Assembly (NCBI GenBank): GCA_013423325.1
Contig: BLJB01000164.1
Span: 124,001 to 188,000 of the forward strand
Length of the DNA: 64,000 nucleotides
DNA from: Usnea hakonensis
Taxonomy: Eukaryota; Ascomycota; Lecanoromycetes; Lecanorales; Parmeliaceae
Reading direction: 5' to 3'
This document shows positions 1 through 12,081 of the stretch, piece by piece. How positions within the stretch are numbered: the first letter of the stretch is position 1; each line of letters opens with the position of its first letter. The translations under genes were made by a program, and so were the position numbers. Below the pieces are notes generated by a model. That model saw nothing but the letters and a program-made list of their open reading frames with translations. It ran no database searches and was not told the origin of the DNA.

Positions 1-1126
1 CGGGAACGCTGGTAGCGGGCCAAGGTAATCTATGGGACCCCTCTATGCGTGCGCCGATATCATCTGCTAGGAACGATATCAGACGTGAGACGATTTTGAC
101 ATATTGTACATCTGGCGAGTCTGTAGATTTCTGCTCGTCTGCGTTGGCTAATCGGCGGAAGTATATGAAATACGCCAGAAGCCACAGAAGATCTTCCCTG
201 CTCTTGAGCTGTAGTATATCATCCCGCGAAGCGCTTGACAGAACTTTATGAAGTGCAGCAGCCATTGTCCGATATTCTAATCCACGGCCAAGTCCGTCCA
301 GGCTACCGAACATTGCAGGAAGACCTGGTGTAACCAGGAACTCCGACACAAACCCTTCGTAAGCCTTTTCCGTTCTATCACTGATTGGCTGGAGTAGTGC
401 GAGAGCTGCTGATTCTATTGAATGCGGATTGGAGCATTGACGCTCCGTTCCTGCTTCCGCCAACGTCCGGAAATACTCGTGCGAGTAAGAAGCGAGCTGT
501 CTTGGAATAGCACTAGCCACAGCCTCGAGAAGAGCTATCAAGTTGTTCGCAGTACGAGTAGGTAACGGAGCAGTCCCCTTTGCGCTCAAAGTTGCGAGAG
601 ATAATTTCGCCAAACGAAGTAAAGGATGTGTCCAAATGTCCGCCGGGCACCCAGATGGTTGCATGTGAGCTGATTGGAGGTATCTGGTTGTGAAATGATC
701 AAGGCACTGAATATCAAGTTCGCTCCTTGGCGATGCAAATCGTATGAGGAGCCTGAGCGAGGCCAGACATTCGTCTTCTGAAGCATAAGCCGATGCAGCG
801 TGCTGTGATTGAGATGCACGCATCTCGGGAGATCCTTTGACTTCCCATCCCTCTCTACATTCCCACTCTTGCCTCCAAACGACTTTGGCCTGCTTTCGCC
901 CTCTGTGGCCTCTCCATATCTTCTGGATTCTAGTCGCCGCAGGTGGGCGTTCTCTCTCTTGCTGTCTCAATATCCGCTCTTGCTGAGCTTGAGCAAGAGC
1001 ATTCTGTGAGGTATGCGAGGACGAAGAGATTCGCGAGCCAGGTAGCGTAGCGAAAGGATTATTGTTGCGACCAGATAGATTCACTTGTCGCTTGGGGCGT
1101 GCGCTGCCTGTAAAAGATGGGAACAT
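1..1126 (-). CDS. HUL5: HUL5-type HECT E3 ubiquitin ligase, N-terminal part (runs off the window)
   Basis: The minus strand is open from an ATG at 1126 to the window edge, about 375 codons with no stop. The protein starts MFPSFTGSARPKRQVNLSGR, has a Q/R/E-rich helical stretch at about residues 40-60, then an IQ-like segment (ATRIQKIWRGHRGRK, about residues 64-78), followed by a helical domain. This arrangement is that of fungal HUL5/UBE3B/UBE3C ligases, which carry a C-terminal HECT catalytic domain and extend ubiquitin chains on proteasome-bound and misfolded proteins. The HECT domain itself would lie to the left of the window and is not visible, so catalytic function is inferred from the N-terminus only. 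No intron was needed in the visible part. It is divergent from PAB1 with about 1.2 kb between start codons. Confidence 0.85.
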   Translation of the reverse strand, partial: MFPSFTGSARPKRQVNLSGRNNNPFATLPGSRISSSSHTSQNALAQAQQERILRQQERERPPAATRIQKIWRGHRGRKQAKVVWRQEWECREGWEVKGSPEMRASQSQHAASAYASEDECLASLRLLIRFASPRSELDIQCLDHFTTRYLQSAHMQPSGCPADIWTHPLLRLAKLSLATLSAKGTAPLPTRTANNLIALLEAVASAIPRQLASYSHEYFRTLAEAGTERQCSNPHSIESAALALLQPISDRTEKAYEGFVSEFLVTPGLPAMFGSLDGLGRGLEYRTMAAALHKVLSSASRDDILQLKSREDLLWLLAYFIYFRRLANADEQKSTDSPDVQYVKIVSRLISFLADDIGARIEGSHRLPWPATSVP

Positions 1127-2302
1127 TGCTACGCCTGACTCTCAGATCTCGAGACGGCCCTGAATGGGAGAAGAGTGACTTGCAAATGACTAGAGGGTAT
1201 CATGCTCGTTCCAAAATAGCGCAAAAATTCTAGCAATACTTCATTTTGCCACAGGAATCCTGAGGCGAATTCAAAGTACCAGACAGGCGCATGGTGCTAG
1301 CATGAGTATTCTGAAGATACAGATACATCCAGCCTCGGGCTTAAGAATCTTATATCCGTCAACTTAGAGTGATGGTTCTGCTGTCAATTATGATGGCAGT
1401 CGCTACGAAGTAGAGGAGTTCAGGGGACATATCACATTGGAGGGATCGTACTCTAGTAAACTACGCTGTATCCTTCCGTCCTCCAGACGGGGTCAAGCTT
1501 TGTAGAAGGAAAAGATGTCATAGTACTCGTACCGATAGTGAAACTTGGGGTTGACCGGGCCAAGTTTCAAATGTGGGAACTTTCATCCAATTTGCGGAAA
1601 ATTTTGGGGAAGAAGCTGATGTTCCAAGTGTCCAGCTCTCAAGTGAAGACTAGGTTACCTTATTCTTGTTGTTGTTGTTGCTGTTACTGTTACAATAAAG
1701 AAGTACTTCGACTGTGAATTTTAGAGGCTGTTTCCGGTTGAATATCGGTCGGTCTTGCCATATTATTATAGCCGGACACGCTAGAGAATTTCCTCTTTCA
1801 CGATTATCTCTTTTTCTCTACAATTTCTACAACTTCAAACTCACATCATAAATATCAGAACACCACGTCAAACGTCTGGAACATACGTCGCCCCTGTCCC
1901 TCAACTTTGCACTCTTCCCCTCCCTTACAGAAAACCCTCGTGACATCAGAAAAAAACTTGAAAAATACTCAAAAAAAACCCAGTAGCAAACAAAGCTGTG
2001 TAAGTGTCACTTGACCGCTCAACAGGCTCCACCAGAGCTACTTCCGCACACCTTTTCATCCATTTTGTGGTGGATTGTTATCCCTACTTACTTCCAGCTA
2101 ACCCTGCAAATTACAGCACAACTTTCGACGCTTTCGCTAGCCTAAACCGGTCGTTTTTGATCGTTCAAGTCTTTGTACGCCTCAATCACACTTCGTCCAA
2201 GTCGCTCGACGAATCTTCCCCAAGAATCGATCGCTGCAGCGCCTCCTGAACTATACATCCGCCAAACGTACTGACAAAGTTAAATCGAACAGCACCAACA
2301 TC
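1127..2302. promoter_or_regulatory. Divergent promoter region of HUL5 and PAB1, including the PAB1 leader
   Basis: No ORF here looks real. The gap holds both upstream regions. A TTG/CTG trinucleotide microsatellite lies at about 1666-1692. The right half (about 1790-2302) is pyrimidine-rich and then A-rich, as expected of the long PAB1 5' leader. A probable leader intron occupies 2000-2116 (donor GTAAGT, branch CTAAC at 2098-2102, acceptor TTACAG). Transcription start sites cannot be placed from sequence alone. Confidence 0.6.
1929..1992 (+). promoter_or_regulatory. Oligo(A) tracts in the PAB1 5' leader (candidate autoregulatory site)
   Basis: Three A runs are seen: A7 at 1950-1956, A5 at 1961-1965 and A8 at 1971-1978, all upstream of the PAB1 start and just before the leader intron. 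Poly(A)-binding protein genes in animals repress their own translation by binding A-rich 5' UTR sequence, and yeast PAB1 also has an A-rich leader. That this tract binds the encoded protein is inference. Confidence 0.5.
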
Positions 2303-4775
2303 ATGTCTGCTGAAGCTGCCTCTAGCTCCCCCCCTTCGCTTGAAAAGCTTTCTATTGATGCCAAATCCTCCGCTCCAACTAACGGGCTCCCCAACGGTAT
2401 CGACACTAGCGTTGGTGGACCCCAGTCTCCAAGCGATCAAGATGCTCTACAAACTCCAAGCTCCGCAGCTCCAGGCGGAGCTAACCAGCCTCATTCTGCT
2501 TCACTCTACGTTGGTGAGCTAGACCCTCTTGTGACCGAAGCAATGCTCTTCGAGCTCTTCTCCTCGATCGGCCAGGTCGCTTCAATCCGTGTCTGCCGCG
2601 ACGCCGTGACTCGTCGTTCACTTGGCTATGCTTACGTCAATTACAACAACACTGCGGACGGCGAGCGCGCCATGGAAGAATTGAACTACACTGTTATCAA
2701 ACAGCGTCCTTGCCGCATTATGTGGTCTCAGCGTGATCCTGCTTTGCGTAAAACTGGCCAAGGAAACGTCTTCATCAAAAATTTGGATACTGCTATCGAC
2801 AACAAGGCCTTGCATGACACATTTGCGTCTTTCGGTAACATTCTTAGCTGCAAGGTTGCTCAGGATGAGTTTGGGAATTCCAAAGGCTATGGATTCGTTC
2901 ACTATGAGACGGGAGAGGGAGCAACAAACGCCATCAAGTCGGTGAACGGCATGTTGCTGAACGAGAAGAAAGTGTTCGTGGGATACCACATCCCGAGGAA
3001 GGATCGAGACAGCAAGTTCGATGAAATGAAGGCGAACTTCACGAATATCTACGTGAAGAACATCGAACCTGAGGTGACAGACGAGGATTTCCGAGCGCTC
3101 TTTGAAAAATATGGCGACGTCACATCAGCTTCTATTGCGAGAGATTCGGACGGGGGCAAGAGCCGTGGTTTTGGTTTCGTCAACTACATAAACCACGAAA
3201 ACGCAGCCACAGCAGTGGATGAGCTACACAACAAGGACTTCAAAGGTCAAGTTCTCTACGTTGGCCGCGCCCAGAAGAAGTCCGAGCGTGAAGAAGAACT
3301 TCGCAAGCAGCACGAGGCGGCCCGCGTCGAGAAAGCGTCAAAGTACCAAGGCGTGAATCTGTATGTCAAGAATTTGGACGATGACATCGATGATGAAAAA
3401 CTCCGCGAGATCTTCGCAGCTGCCGGAAACGTCACTTCTGCGAAAGTCATGCGTGACTCTGGGCCTGATAGGACCGACTCTCCAGACAGCGAGAAGGTCA
3501 AGGAGAATAAGAAAGAGTCGACGAAAGAGGGCGAGGACGACGACAGCGAAAAGAAAGACGATGAGAAAGAAGATGATGAGAAGAAGGAGACCGCCAAACC
3601 CTCCAAGCGTCCACTTGGTAAGAGCAAGGGATTCGGTTTTGTCTGCTTCAGCAACGCGGACGAAGCTACAAAAGCCGTTACCGACTTTCATCAGAAGATG
3701 GTGAACGGAAAGCCGTTGTACGTTGCAGTAGCGATGCGCAAGGAAGTCCGCAAGACCCAACTAGAACAGAGCATTCAAGCACGTAATGCTCTTCGTATGC
3801 AGCAAGCAGCCGCTGCAGCGGGTATGCCAAATCAGCAATTCATCCAACCTGCAATGTTCTATGGCCCCGGCCAGCAGCCTGGCATTGTAGCGCCTAATGT
3901 AGGGCGTGGTGGAATGCCATTCGGCCCTCAACAAGGCATGATGCTTCCTAGCATGCAGGGCGGCCGAGGTGGCCAATTTCCCGGCATGCAGCCTCAACAA
4001 GGTGGCCGAGGTGCTGCGAATCCACAGCAAATGCCACCCCAAGCGTTTGGCGTGCCTGGACAGATGCCATTCGGTGCCATGCCACAGGGCGGTCCTGGCG
4101 CTTTCCCTGCTGGCATGGGTTATCCTCAGGCTCTAGCGCAAGTACAAGCGCAACTGGGTCGAGGTGGGCAAGGCGGTCGGGGACAGATGCAAGGTATGCA
4201 GGGTCTTCAAGCAATGCCGCAACAGATGATGGGCCTTCAAGGTATGCGCGGTAGAGATGGCCGTCCTCAACAGTTCCCAAGCCAGCCAGGTCGTGGCGGC
4301 ACGGGCATGAACATGGGTATGCAGCCGGGTCAAATGAGCGGATTCCCTCAGCAAGGACGCGGAGCTATGGGATTTGGAGCGAATGCGCAAGGTATGCCGC
4401 AGGCACCTGGAGCTGGAGCCTCTTCCGCCACTCTCGAAGCTCTTGCTGCGGCGCCCCCAAATCAACAAAAGCAACTACTTGGAGAAGCCATCTACCCCAA
4501 GATCCAAGTCCTGCAACCAGAGCTGGCTGGCAAGATTACTGGTATGCTTTTGGAGATGGACAACCCAGAATTGATGTCTCTGTGAGTCGTCCTGCACGAT
4601 GCGGTTAGCGATGGTATGTGCTGACAAACTTAGGATTGACGATAATGATAAATTGCGCGAGAAAGTCGATGAGGCACTGGCAGTCTTTAACGACTATGTC
4701 AAGACTCAGAATCCCGATGGCGTTACATCACAAGAGGGTGGATCTTCAGAACAGCAACCCAATGGTGAAACATGA
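2303..4775 (+). CDS. PAB1: Polyadenylate-binding protein Pab1
   Basis: Two exons, 2303-4581 and 4634-4775, joined across a 52-nt intron (GTGAGT...TTAG), give 806 residues. Without the splice the frame stops early and loses the end of the C-terminal domain. Four RRMs are visible: RRM1 from about residue 67 (SLYVGELDP), RRM2 from about 153 (GNVFIKNLD), RRM3 from about 247 (TNIYVKNIE) and RRM4 from about 350 (VNLYVKNLD). RRM4 contains an acidic/lysine-rich insertion of about 50 residues before KGFGFVCF, a feature also known in other filamentous fungi. A long Q/G/M-rich linker with RGG elements leads to a C-terminal MLLE (PABC) domain that ends in exon 2. The protein binds mRNA poly(A) tails and acts in translation initiation, deadenylation control and mRNA stability. 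The leader is A-rich and intron-bearing. Confidence 0.97.
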
Positions 4776-6871
4776 GACGAGGGAGTGAAACATGATATCG
4801 GAGCCATCGCCCAGCTGGACCTCCTGCACCCCGTTAAGTCCTGCCCTCTAGGCATACACATCTAGCATTCTTCACGATTAGATTCTCTCTGCATCTCACC
4901 AAGCCGATGGATCTATGTTCTCTTCATGACCCACGGGGCCTTTGGCAGCTGCGCTGACATGGTATCCGGGTCTGGCCTCTAGAGGCATGCCAAGATTACT
5001 CTTAATATTTCTAACGACTTTGCTGAGGAGGTCATGTATCATAGAACGTGCTTCGTGCGAGGCTGGCATATTTTACAAATGGACGCGAGCTCAAGCTCAT
5101 GTTGCAGCGATGGAGGACAACGAGGGGCTATCGTGCTAGTAATGTATGATAAAGACGCCAGATAGCTTTTTAATGACAATTAGACTTCATTTGACTTGCC
5201 ACTGGACGTTGATGTGAGAAGAATGCTCAACGATCCAGGACCACACAGCCAGTGATGGAGCACTGAGATACCCTTTGTACCAGAGGCACGTTCTTGACCG
5301 CATCGACGTGACATACCTCGCATTAAAGAATAGAAGGTTGACCTATAGATTCGACCATCACACTACGTATTTCCGATCTCATCTTGTCTTCCCTATACTA
5401 CTCCGTCACCCACTCTTTCCGAAACCTACGTCAACAATCTGTCTAAATGCCTGCCTGTTTTCCACGCCTTTTTGCCATTACAAACCAAATAAGCCATTCT
5501 TACACTCGCTGCCCGTACTGAATACTTAGCAGATGGCAGGACCTCACGGGATAAGGCACTGACTGCGATTTTTTGATTGGCTACGGAATGTGCTGTATCA
5601 TTCGGCGTCGCTGTGGAGCGTCTGCAGTTGTTCAACCCTTGACTTCGCAATTCCAGGCCAATTCTGTGAATGACCAAATGAACGGCAGAAAAAGCTGCGC
5701 TCCATCATTCTACTGTTCACCTGATAAGATAATTTAATGGGGCGCAGAAACGTTGGAACACGCCGGGGTGGAGGACTGATCGGAATTCCATCATGTGGAC
5801 TCCATCAACCCTTCCGGATGTACGTACGATGGCAGAGTTCGTACCGTAAGGCTGGTTATTGGTCCTTCCTCGGTGGAGGAGCCCTGCACAGTATGCAGTC
5901 TCTTCAAAGCTGTCCGAAAAGGGAGCAAATATTGTCCAGCTATTTTGGACTATCAAGGCTGTGTGCCTGCAATGTTGGTACTCCCCACTATCACGGCAAG
6001 CTCAGAATGGCATCAAGACAGACAAATGGCAAGAGGCGTGTGTGGTTGCGTGATCATAGAGACGTGTTGGAACTGTTGGGAACCTACAGCATTTCTCTCT
6101 CCATGGGCTGAATGACCTTGGTTTTTTTATAGAAAAGTCTATCTATTGGGGGAACGCTGGAAGATTGGGGGTGAAATCCAGGTCTTTTTATGGGATGGGA
6201 TGAAGAAGGATGGCTCTGTCGCCAAATAAGCTGGTTGAGATGAGGCAGCAGGGTTGACTTCAGGAGTGGTCATGAGAGGGATTGCATAAAGTACTCAAAG
6301 ATAGCAAGCATGAATGTAGAAGTCTGAACAAGAAAAGAAGGTTGAGCATCCACCAAGGTACCTTACCTTACTTTATCGACTGTAGTCTGATCAGGTGTGC
6401 ATTTTGCATTTTACTCCTGAGGCCTAGAGGCTGACAAGAGTTGTGTAAGCGCTCTGCCTATTCTCCGTAAAGTAAAAAGCGGATGCAAGAGTCTCCTTAG
6501 CCTGGACTAGTCTGAAGTAGGCATAATCGGTTGGCTCTAATTGATGCTATTGTGCTAGCCGATGCAAAGAATAGAACGCCTGGTGCGCGCCCTTCCTCAT
6601 CTAGATGTGATTCCAGACATGTGTCCCACCAATCCTAGAGACTATCGAGTAGCCTCTATATTATTACTTTAAAGAAAATAATAATACACATGGCATCTTC
6701 TTGCCATTGCCTTACCGGGCCGACTCTATACCATGTCTCCTCCATTGATCCTGGCTGATCTGGCGAATCGCATCAAGTCTGAACTCCTCTCACCCTGTCG
6801 TCCTCGTCTCTCTATGCCATAGCCAACAGAGGCCCCACCATAGGCCTCTGTTGACCCCTGCCCCAATCGAC
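4776..6871. other. Intergenic region, no gene recognised
   Basis: This holds the PAB1 3' UTR and the upstream region of the next gene. Short overlapping ORFs at 5737-6115 exist in three frames, but none shows family similarity or splice structure. A short AAGGTACCTTACCTTAC-type palindromic motif lies at 6355-6376. CT-rich sequence just before 6872 (about 6720-6840) fits a 5' leader. Confidence 0.5.
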
Positions 6872-9800
6872 ATGTATAATAACTCGGGAGCACCTACAAG
6901 AACTCCACGACGGCGTCAGACTCCCAACCAACCCCCCAATCTTCTCACCACAAGTCTGGAGAATGCGCGCAATCCTATGCTGGGGGTCGGAGGAGTGGTG
7001 CAAACACCCGTCTCGAGCACTACTTTGAGCAGCCCCTTCTCTGCATATCCTCACTCGGCATATCCTCAATCTCCCACTGGAGCCATGAGAGAAGCATCGC
7101 CAATGGCCTCCCGGTCCGCCCCTGGCTTCAGTGGCCACTACAATCCTCAGCAATGGCGCGCGGGCAACAATCGCTCCCCCAATTCCATGTCCATAGCAGG
7201 AGAACACAGGCAGACAAGTCATTCGTCGAGGATGGCGCATCTGGCTCCCACAGGACCTGATGGTAAGAGAGGAATCCATTTGGTCAAGCCCCAATTGACG
7301 GAGACGATATAGAGCCAGTTGCTTCTCCGCCACCACCGTATTCACCTCGTCGAGACCAGCGAGTTCAGGACTCGTCGCGCCGCACCTCTGATATCATCTC
7401 CCCTGCCGATACTACATCCCCTGACACTGAATTTTCACGTTATGGAACTCCAGTCAGCGCTGCGACAACCTTGTCCCCTGACTTTGTCTCTCGGTTGCCT
7501 GGAGGTCCGTCTCCTTTACTACGCCAACACACATCTCCAAGCGAGTCTCCAAACCCTGTATCGCCGCCTTCGTTCCCTCCTCCTCCGGGGCAGCGGATAC
7601 GTGCAGGTTCCAAAAATCATGCAGATCGTCTACTCTCTTCGCTGACGTTGAGGGGAAAATCCTCAAAAGCATCATTGGCTGTTGATGCTGTTGATACACT
7701 AAAGGATCCCCCAGCTCAAGCGCTCGCTCAAGTACCCTCATGCCGTTACAACGATCCAACTACATACCCACCGGCAGCTAGAAGGGCAGCATCTACAGGT
7801 GGAATAGGCCTCGCGGGCGGATCCTTGCGTTCGGCCGGTCATTCACCTAGTCCAGTCTCTTGGGAACCAACCATGCCTCTTCCCCCACCACCGCCAGGGC
7901 CTCCCCCGTCCGTGCGGTCACAAAGTCTGAATCGGCCTGTAGAAAGCCCATCTTCTGGAATAGCACCATTTCCATTCCGGTCCAGACGTCCTCCCGGCAC
8001 CGGAACGAGCCTTGATACGATACCGCCTACCCCAGCGGACTGGAGGGAAGGTACAACAGATGACCGAGCCTCGCGCGACCGTTCGCACGGGCAATTGCAT
8101 ATCGATACCAGCAATATCTCGCAATCGGGGTACGATTGTCCGATGACTGCCTCCGGTTCAGCCCACCCACGGAGAGACTCGTCAGCCGGAGGGCTGTTTC
8201 GATCTCCAGCAGTTAGAAACCGTAGCGCAATGGGAATCCGAGAGAGGCGCAGTGAGAGCAGAAATGGTAAGGGTAGAGCTGTGGAAGATCTGACTGTCGA
8301 ACGTTCAAGCAGTGTCGCTCCCTGGGAGGACGACTTCCAGGATGTGCGACCAGTGAATCTGATACTGTCAAAATCGTTTTCTAAGAGCGGCAGGACCATG
8401 CAGAGCAGCCCCGAAATCCAAATGTCTTCCGGAAAAGCTGTGTCATCCATATCTTCCAACGATACCGCACAGCCAGACTCTAGCCGATCAGTTGAATCGG
8501 TTCCAGAACGAACCACCTCAGCAATCGCTTCGCCTATTTTGCCCCTCAAAGCAAACCAGGTACCGCCTCGCAAACGTCCAAGTGGGACTCCGAGAGCACT
8601 GTCTTTGATTGTGCCGTCTGAACGTGAACAGCGTCCTCTGTCACATCTTCTTCATGCACCAATTTCTGATGATGCCATTCAAATCCCTCTAACGCCAGCC
8701 AACAAGGCAGCCCAAGAGCCACTAGAAGATCTCCTCGGCCCTGAAAGCCCAAAACTTTTTGCCGGACGAGCCATTGAGCGGCATCGAATTTTTGCAGAAC
8801 GGGAAGCAGCAGGTACACCACCATGTCACCCTTTGGTTTCTCAGATATTAACCTAATAGTATAGCCGCCAATGATTCTGAAAGATTAGATCTATTCGTCC
8901 ACTGTGGGTAAATTTCTGATGTATTCAGGGGCAAGAGTTGTCTTGTTTCCGAGAACGCTGACCTAGAGAATTTTCACACAGACATTAAAGCCGAAAGCCG
9001 AATACGTCGAGAGCAGTACGCCTCTGTCTTCGAAGAAGATGTCATAGATATCGGAGAGTTGACCCAAGGTCTCTTTGGACATTCCAGAACCTCTGACAAA
9101 GCTATCCATAATAGGCAGCAAAGTCAATCGAGGCAGGCCGTTTCGACACGGACAAGTGTTGCTTCGAGTGCTTTGGGAGACTCCTCATCTCAGGGCGACC
9201 CAAAATACGAGTATCCGAGTAGCGCCACTACGAACAGCAGCACTCAGCAGCGGGCGGAATGGAATGACTATGTACCATGTCTCAGCCCTATTGCAGCCAG
9301 TATGAGTGTGGTGACTGGGCAAGAAGAACGGGAATCACGTGGCAGATCGGGAAGCCGTTGGTTTGATCAGTCCCACGCCGGCGATGGCCCAACAGGAGAT
9401 GGTTTCAAAGTTCTCGAAAGATCAAAACGTGAATCCAAGTACATGGGAGTGCCTCGAGAGGTACGCAATTCACCACAGCTCCATAGCCATGCAGCTTCGC
9501 CGCCAGCTGCTCGGGGGCAGTCCTTAGGGGCCAGCGGACAGCCTTCGTACGGTCCAAGCCAATACCCTAATGAGAAGACGGGCTTACAGGAATCTCCACC
9601 ATCTTTCTTCCCCCCAACACCCTCCTCTGCGCCATTCACTCCAAATCCGAGAATGGACATATCTCGACTTGTGACACTTCCGCCGCCATATCCAAGGCAT
9701 TTTCCTGCTGTCAACAATGCCCATCCTGATCTGGCAGACAGCCGGGCAGTAGTTCGATCGCTCCACGAAAAGGACGAGGTAGAAAGTGTCACGGAATCTT

Positions 9801-11079
9801 ACCGCGTGCAAATCTTGGAAAAGAGGCAACGAGCCGACTCATGGTGCAAGCATCAACGTGTACTCCACAGACAATTCCAGATTGAGCACGGCAGCATCTC
9901 CCAAGATGAATTGCAAGACGCTCAGGTCGAGCTAGTTGAAAAGATTGCGGACTCAGAAAAGAATGTTGCTCAAACAGAGTTCGACCTCTATCAACACCTC
10001 GTCCTCACGCCACTACATGCCCTTTTCTCAGACCGCATCAAACTAGCGGATACCACTCTTAATATGCTCAATAGTCGCCTGTTCTCGAATCAAAGTCCTG
10101 ATCTGCCTCAAGAAGAAGGCGACGAAAGGCCTGAATTGTTGGAAGTTAGTATTATCCTTTACAACAATATCTTTAATTAAAGCTATATACTAATTTATTA
10201 GTATCTGACACAGCTCAAATGGGTGCGTATGTTCATAGTCCATATCTCTCCGGTTGAACCATCATTAAGTCATGAGAAATATCTTGAGGGTATTCGCTTT
10301 GTGGATCTGCTCCGTGACTCCCTAAACTCCCTCCAACATGCAAGGCTGACTCCACATCGTAGCTCTTTGAAGCCCGTGAGGCATTGCACCGACAGATCTA
10401 CGATTTGCTCAGCGCTCGCAATGATAAATATAAGAAAATTATCCTTCTCCCATACAAACAATCACAGAACCATGAGAAGCACGCCGAAGCCGAGCGATTC
10501 TTTGCCGAAGACGCGCAAGAACGGGGGTTCAAGTTCCAACAAGCCCTTGGCGAGCGTTCTCAAGCTTTCCTGTCCATTTTCGAGAGTAATGTCAGCCGTG
10601 CCGTTGAGATACACCTAGCAGCTTTTTGGGATCTCGCCCCCGAAATCATGTCCATCCTGCACAAAGTGCCCTCGCGATTAGATCGCTTGGAATTTCAGAT
10701 ACCAGCCGAAGAGTATACCGAAAACCCATCGCTATACAAACACCCCCTGCAATATCTCTATTCGCTCCTCGACCACGCGGAAAAGTCTACTTATCAATTC
10801 ATCGAATCCCAGATCAACCTCCTCTGCCTTCTCCACGAGATACGTTCCCACGCTTTGACGGCGAGATGCAAGGTCGAAGCGCAGGGTCAGGATGCGAGCT
10901 GGGCAGCCGAGGAGAAGCAGAGAGGGGAGGAGACGAGGTTGACGGAGGATTTGAAGGAGAAGGTTGGAGTGATAGAGAGCCAGTGGGAAGAGGCCCTGGG
11001 GAGTGAGCTTGTGGATCTGAAGGAGAGGGTACGGGAGTTCTTGCTGGAACAAGGCGGTTGGGATGATGAGGTAGACTAG
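6872..11079 (+). CDS. Large fungal-specific protein: disordered N-terminal two thirds, helical C-terminal domain
   Basis: Six exons (6872-7262, 7313-8812, 8865-8903, 8982-10144, 10202-10222, 10363-11079) give 1276 residues. Introns are 50, 52, 78, 57 and 140 nt. The third donor is read as GTGGGT because only that phase stays open. Exon 5 is only 21 nt and encodes YLTQLKW. The first two thirds are rich in S, P, R and Q with proline runs such as PPPPPPGPPP, and are probably disordered. From about residue 840 it becomes helical and charged, with likely coiled coil (LHEKDEVESVTESYR onward) up to the acidic end WDDEVD. I recognise the N-terminus (TPRRRQTPNQPPNLLTTSL) as a type seen in other filamentous ascomycetes but know no function. 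The pattern would fit a scaffold or cortical protein, which is inference. Confidence 0.85.
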
Positions 11080-11958
11080 ATTTAGCGAGGTCTGGGACCG
11101 AAATTCTAGTTGTCAATGATAATGCAATGAATGAGTCGTGGCCGCAGCAAGATTGGTCTCATATGGACTGTGGAGCAAGGCTTCGGCGCAAAGTTCGCGA
11201 ATAGCTTGCAGACACTTCGCACACTGATAGTTAATGCATCTGGTCTGCAGAAATCGCCGTATGGAGAAGTCGGTCTTTATCTGCGTGATTCATCATAATT
11301 TGGGCGCATGAAGCAAATGAATATGCAGCCTGTTCGTGAGCAGCGATCATATGTTGGTGTTGTCAATCAAAACAAAAAATGACTGAACAGATCAGGCTGG
11401 CAATGGTCTGCCAACGGTTTTCGTCCAAGAGTCTGTAGATGATGTGGCATTAGCGCGGTATTTCGGCCCAGTTTTACCCCACTTGCTCGACTGTATTTAA
11501 TCGCCATTAACTCGTGTGCAGTAAGCTATTTCCTCTTCCTGAGCGTTGAAAGTCGACGTTGGAGAAGATCCAGCTAGCCATTTTTGCAGATACAACCGAG
11601 CTGAGAATCAATAGAACGTCAGCTTCAGGAATGCAACTGATTTTTTTCACTTAGGGGTCGGGTTTTGGCCCTTGGGTCCCAGCTTTCTCTCGGCAGTCGC
11701 CCTGCCATCTAGGTACCTGGTATGGTATGATGTCAATACATGAATACATGATCAGGTCTGGCTACTTGATTCTGATAATGATTGTGGATAACGGTGAAAC
11801 GTTTCTTCTTGCATGAACAAGCCTGCCGTTCTAAATTCAGTCGTCCAATGTCTCCATCTCAGTGCTATCTAGAATAACATCCATCAGTCATGATCGAAGC
11901 ATCGTAAGCTGTTTTATTCGTACCCATGCCTCAAGGCTTCCTCTAAGAGCAACGTTGG
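11080..11958. other. Intergenic region, no gene recognised
   Basis: This is the downstream region of the large unknown gene. It has only very short ORFs with no recognisable similarity, and no convincing repeats. Confidence 0.5.
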
Positions 11959-12081
11959 CTAGAGCGCGTAGCCTGGCCCAGGCTCAGGCTTGATGACTTT
12001 AACCCCACCGGAGGTCGGGGCAGCTATGGCCATGCTGCAAAGCCCGACTAGAAGTGTAAGAACAGATTCGAGGAATTGCAT
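11959..12081 (-). CDS. Candidate 40-residue secreted peptide
   Basis: An ATG at 12081 opens a 40-codon frame. The N-terminal 20 residues look like a signal peptide: MQFLESVL, a hydrophobic stretch LTLLVGLCSMAIA, then AAPTSGG at a plausible cleavage site. The remaining 20 or so residues (PTSGGVKVIKPEPGPGYAL) are polar and proline/glycine-rich with no cysteine. Immediately upstream on the same strand is a possible 5' UTR intron: donor GTAAGC at about 12151 and acceptor ACATAG directly before the ATG at 12082. Secretion is predicted from sequence only. The frame is too short to rule out chance, and it could instead be the first exon of a longer gene. Confidence 0.35.
   Translation of the reverse strand: MQFLESVLTLLVGLCSMAIAAPTSGGVKVIKPEPGPGYAL

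Noticed and set aside
586..819. Minus-strand 77-codon ORF
   Set aside because: It is in a different frame inside the HUL5 coding sequence, which is open across the whole of 1-1126.
3256..3760. Two antisense ORFs of 132 and 140 codons within PAB1
   Set aside because: They are mirrors of the acidic/lysine-rich RRM4 insertion and neighbouring codons; PAB1 is certain on the plus strand.
5737..6115. Overlapping plus-strand ORFs of 124 and 106 codons
   Set aside because: Two frames are equally open, there is no family similarity, no splice pattern and no consistent codon character.
7839..8573. 244-codon antisense ORF
   Set aside because: It is antisense to exon 2 of the large unknown gene, whose own frame is supported by phase-consistent introns.
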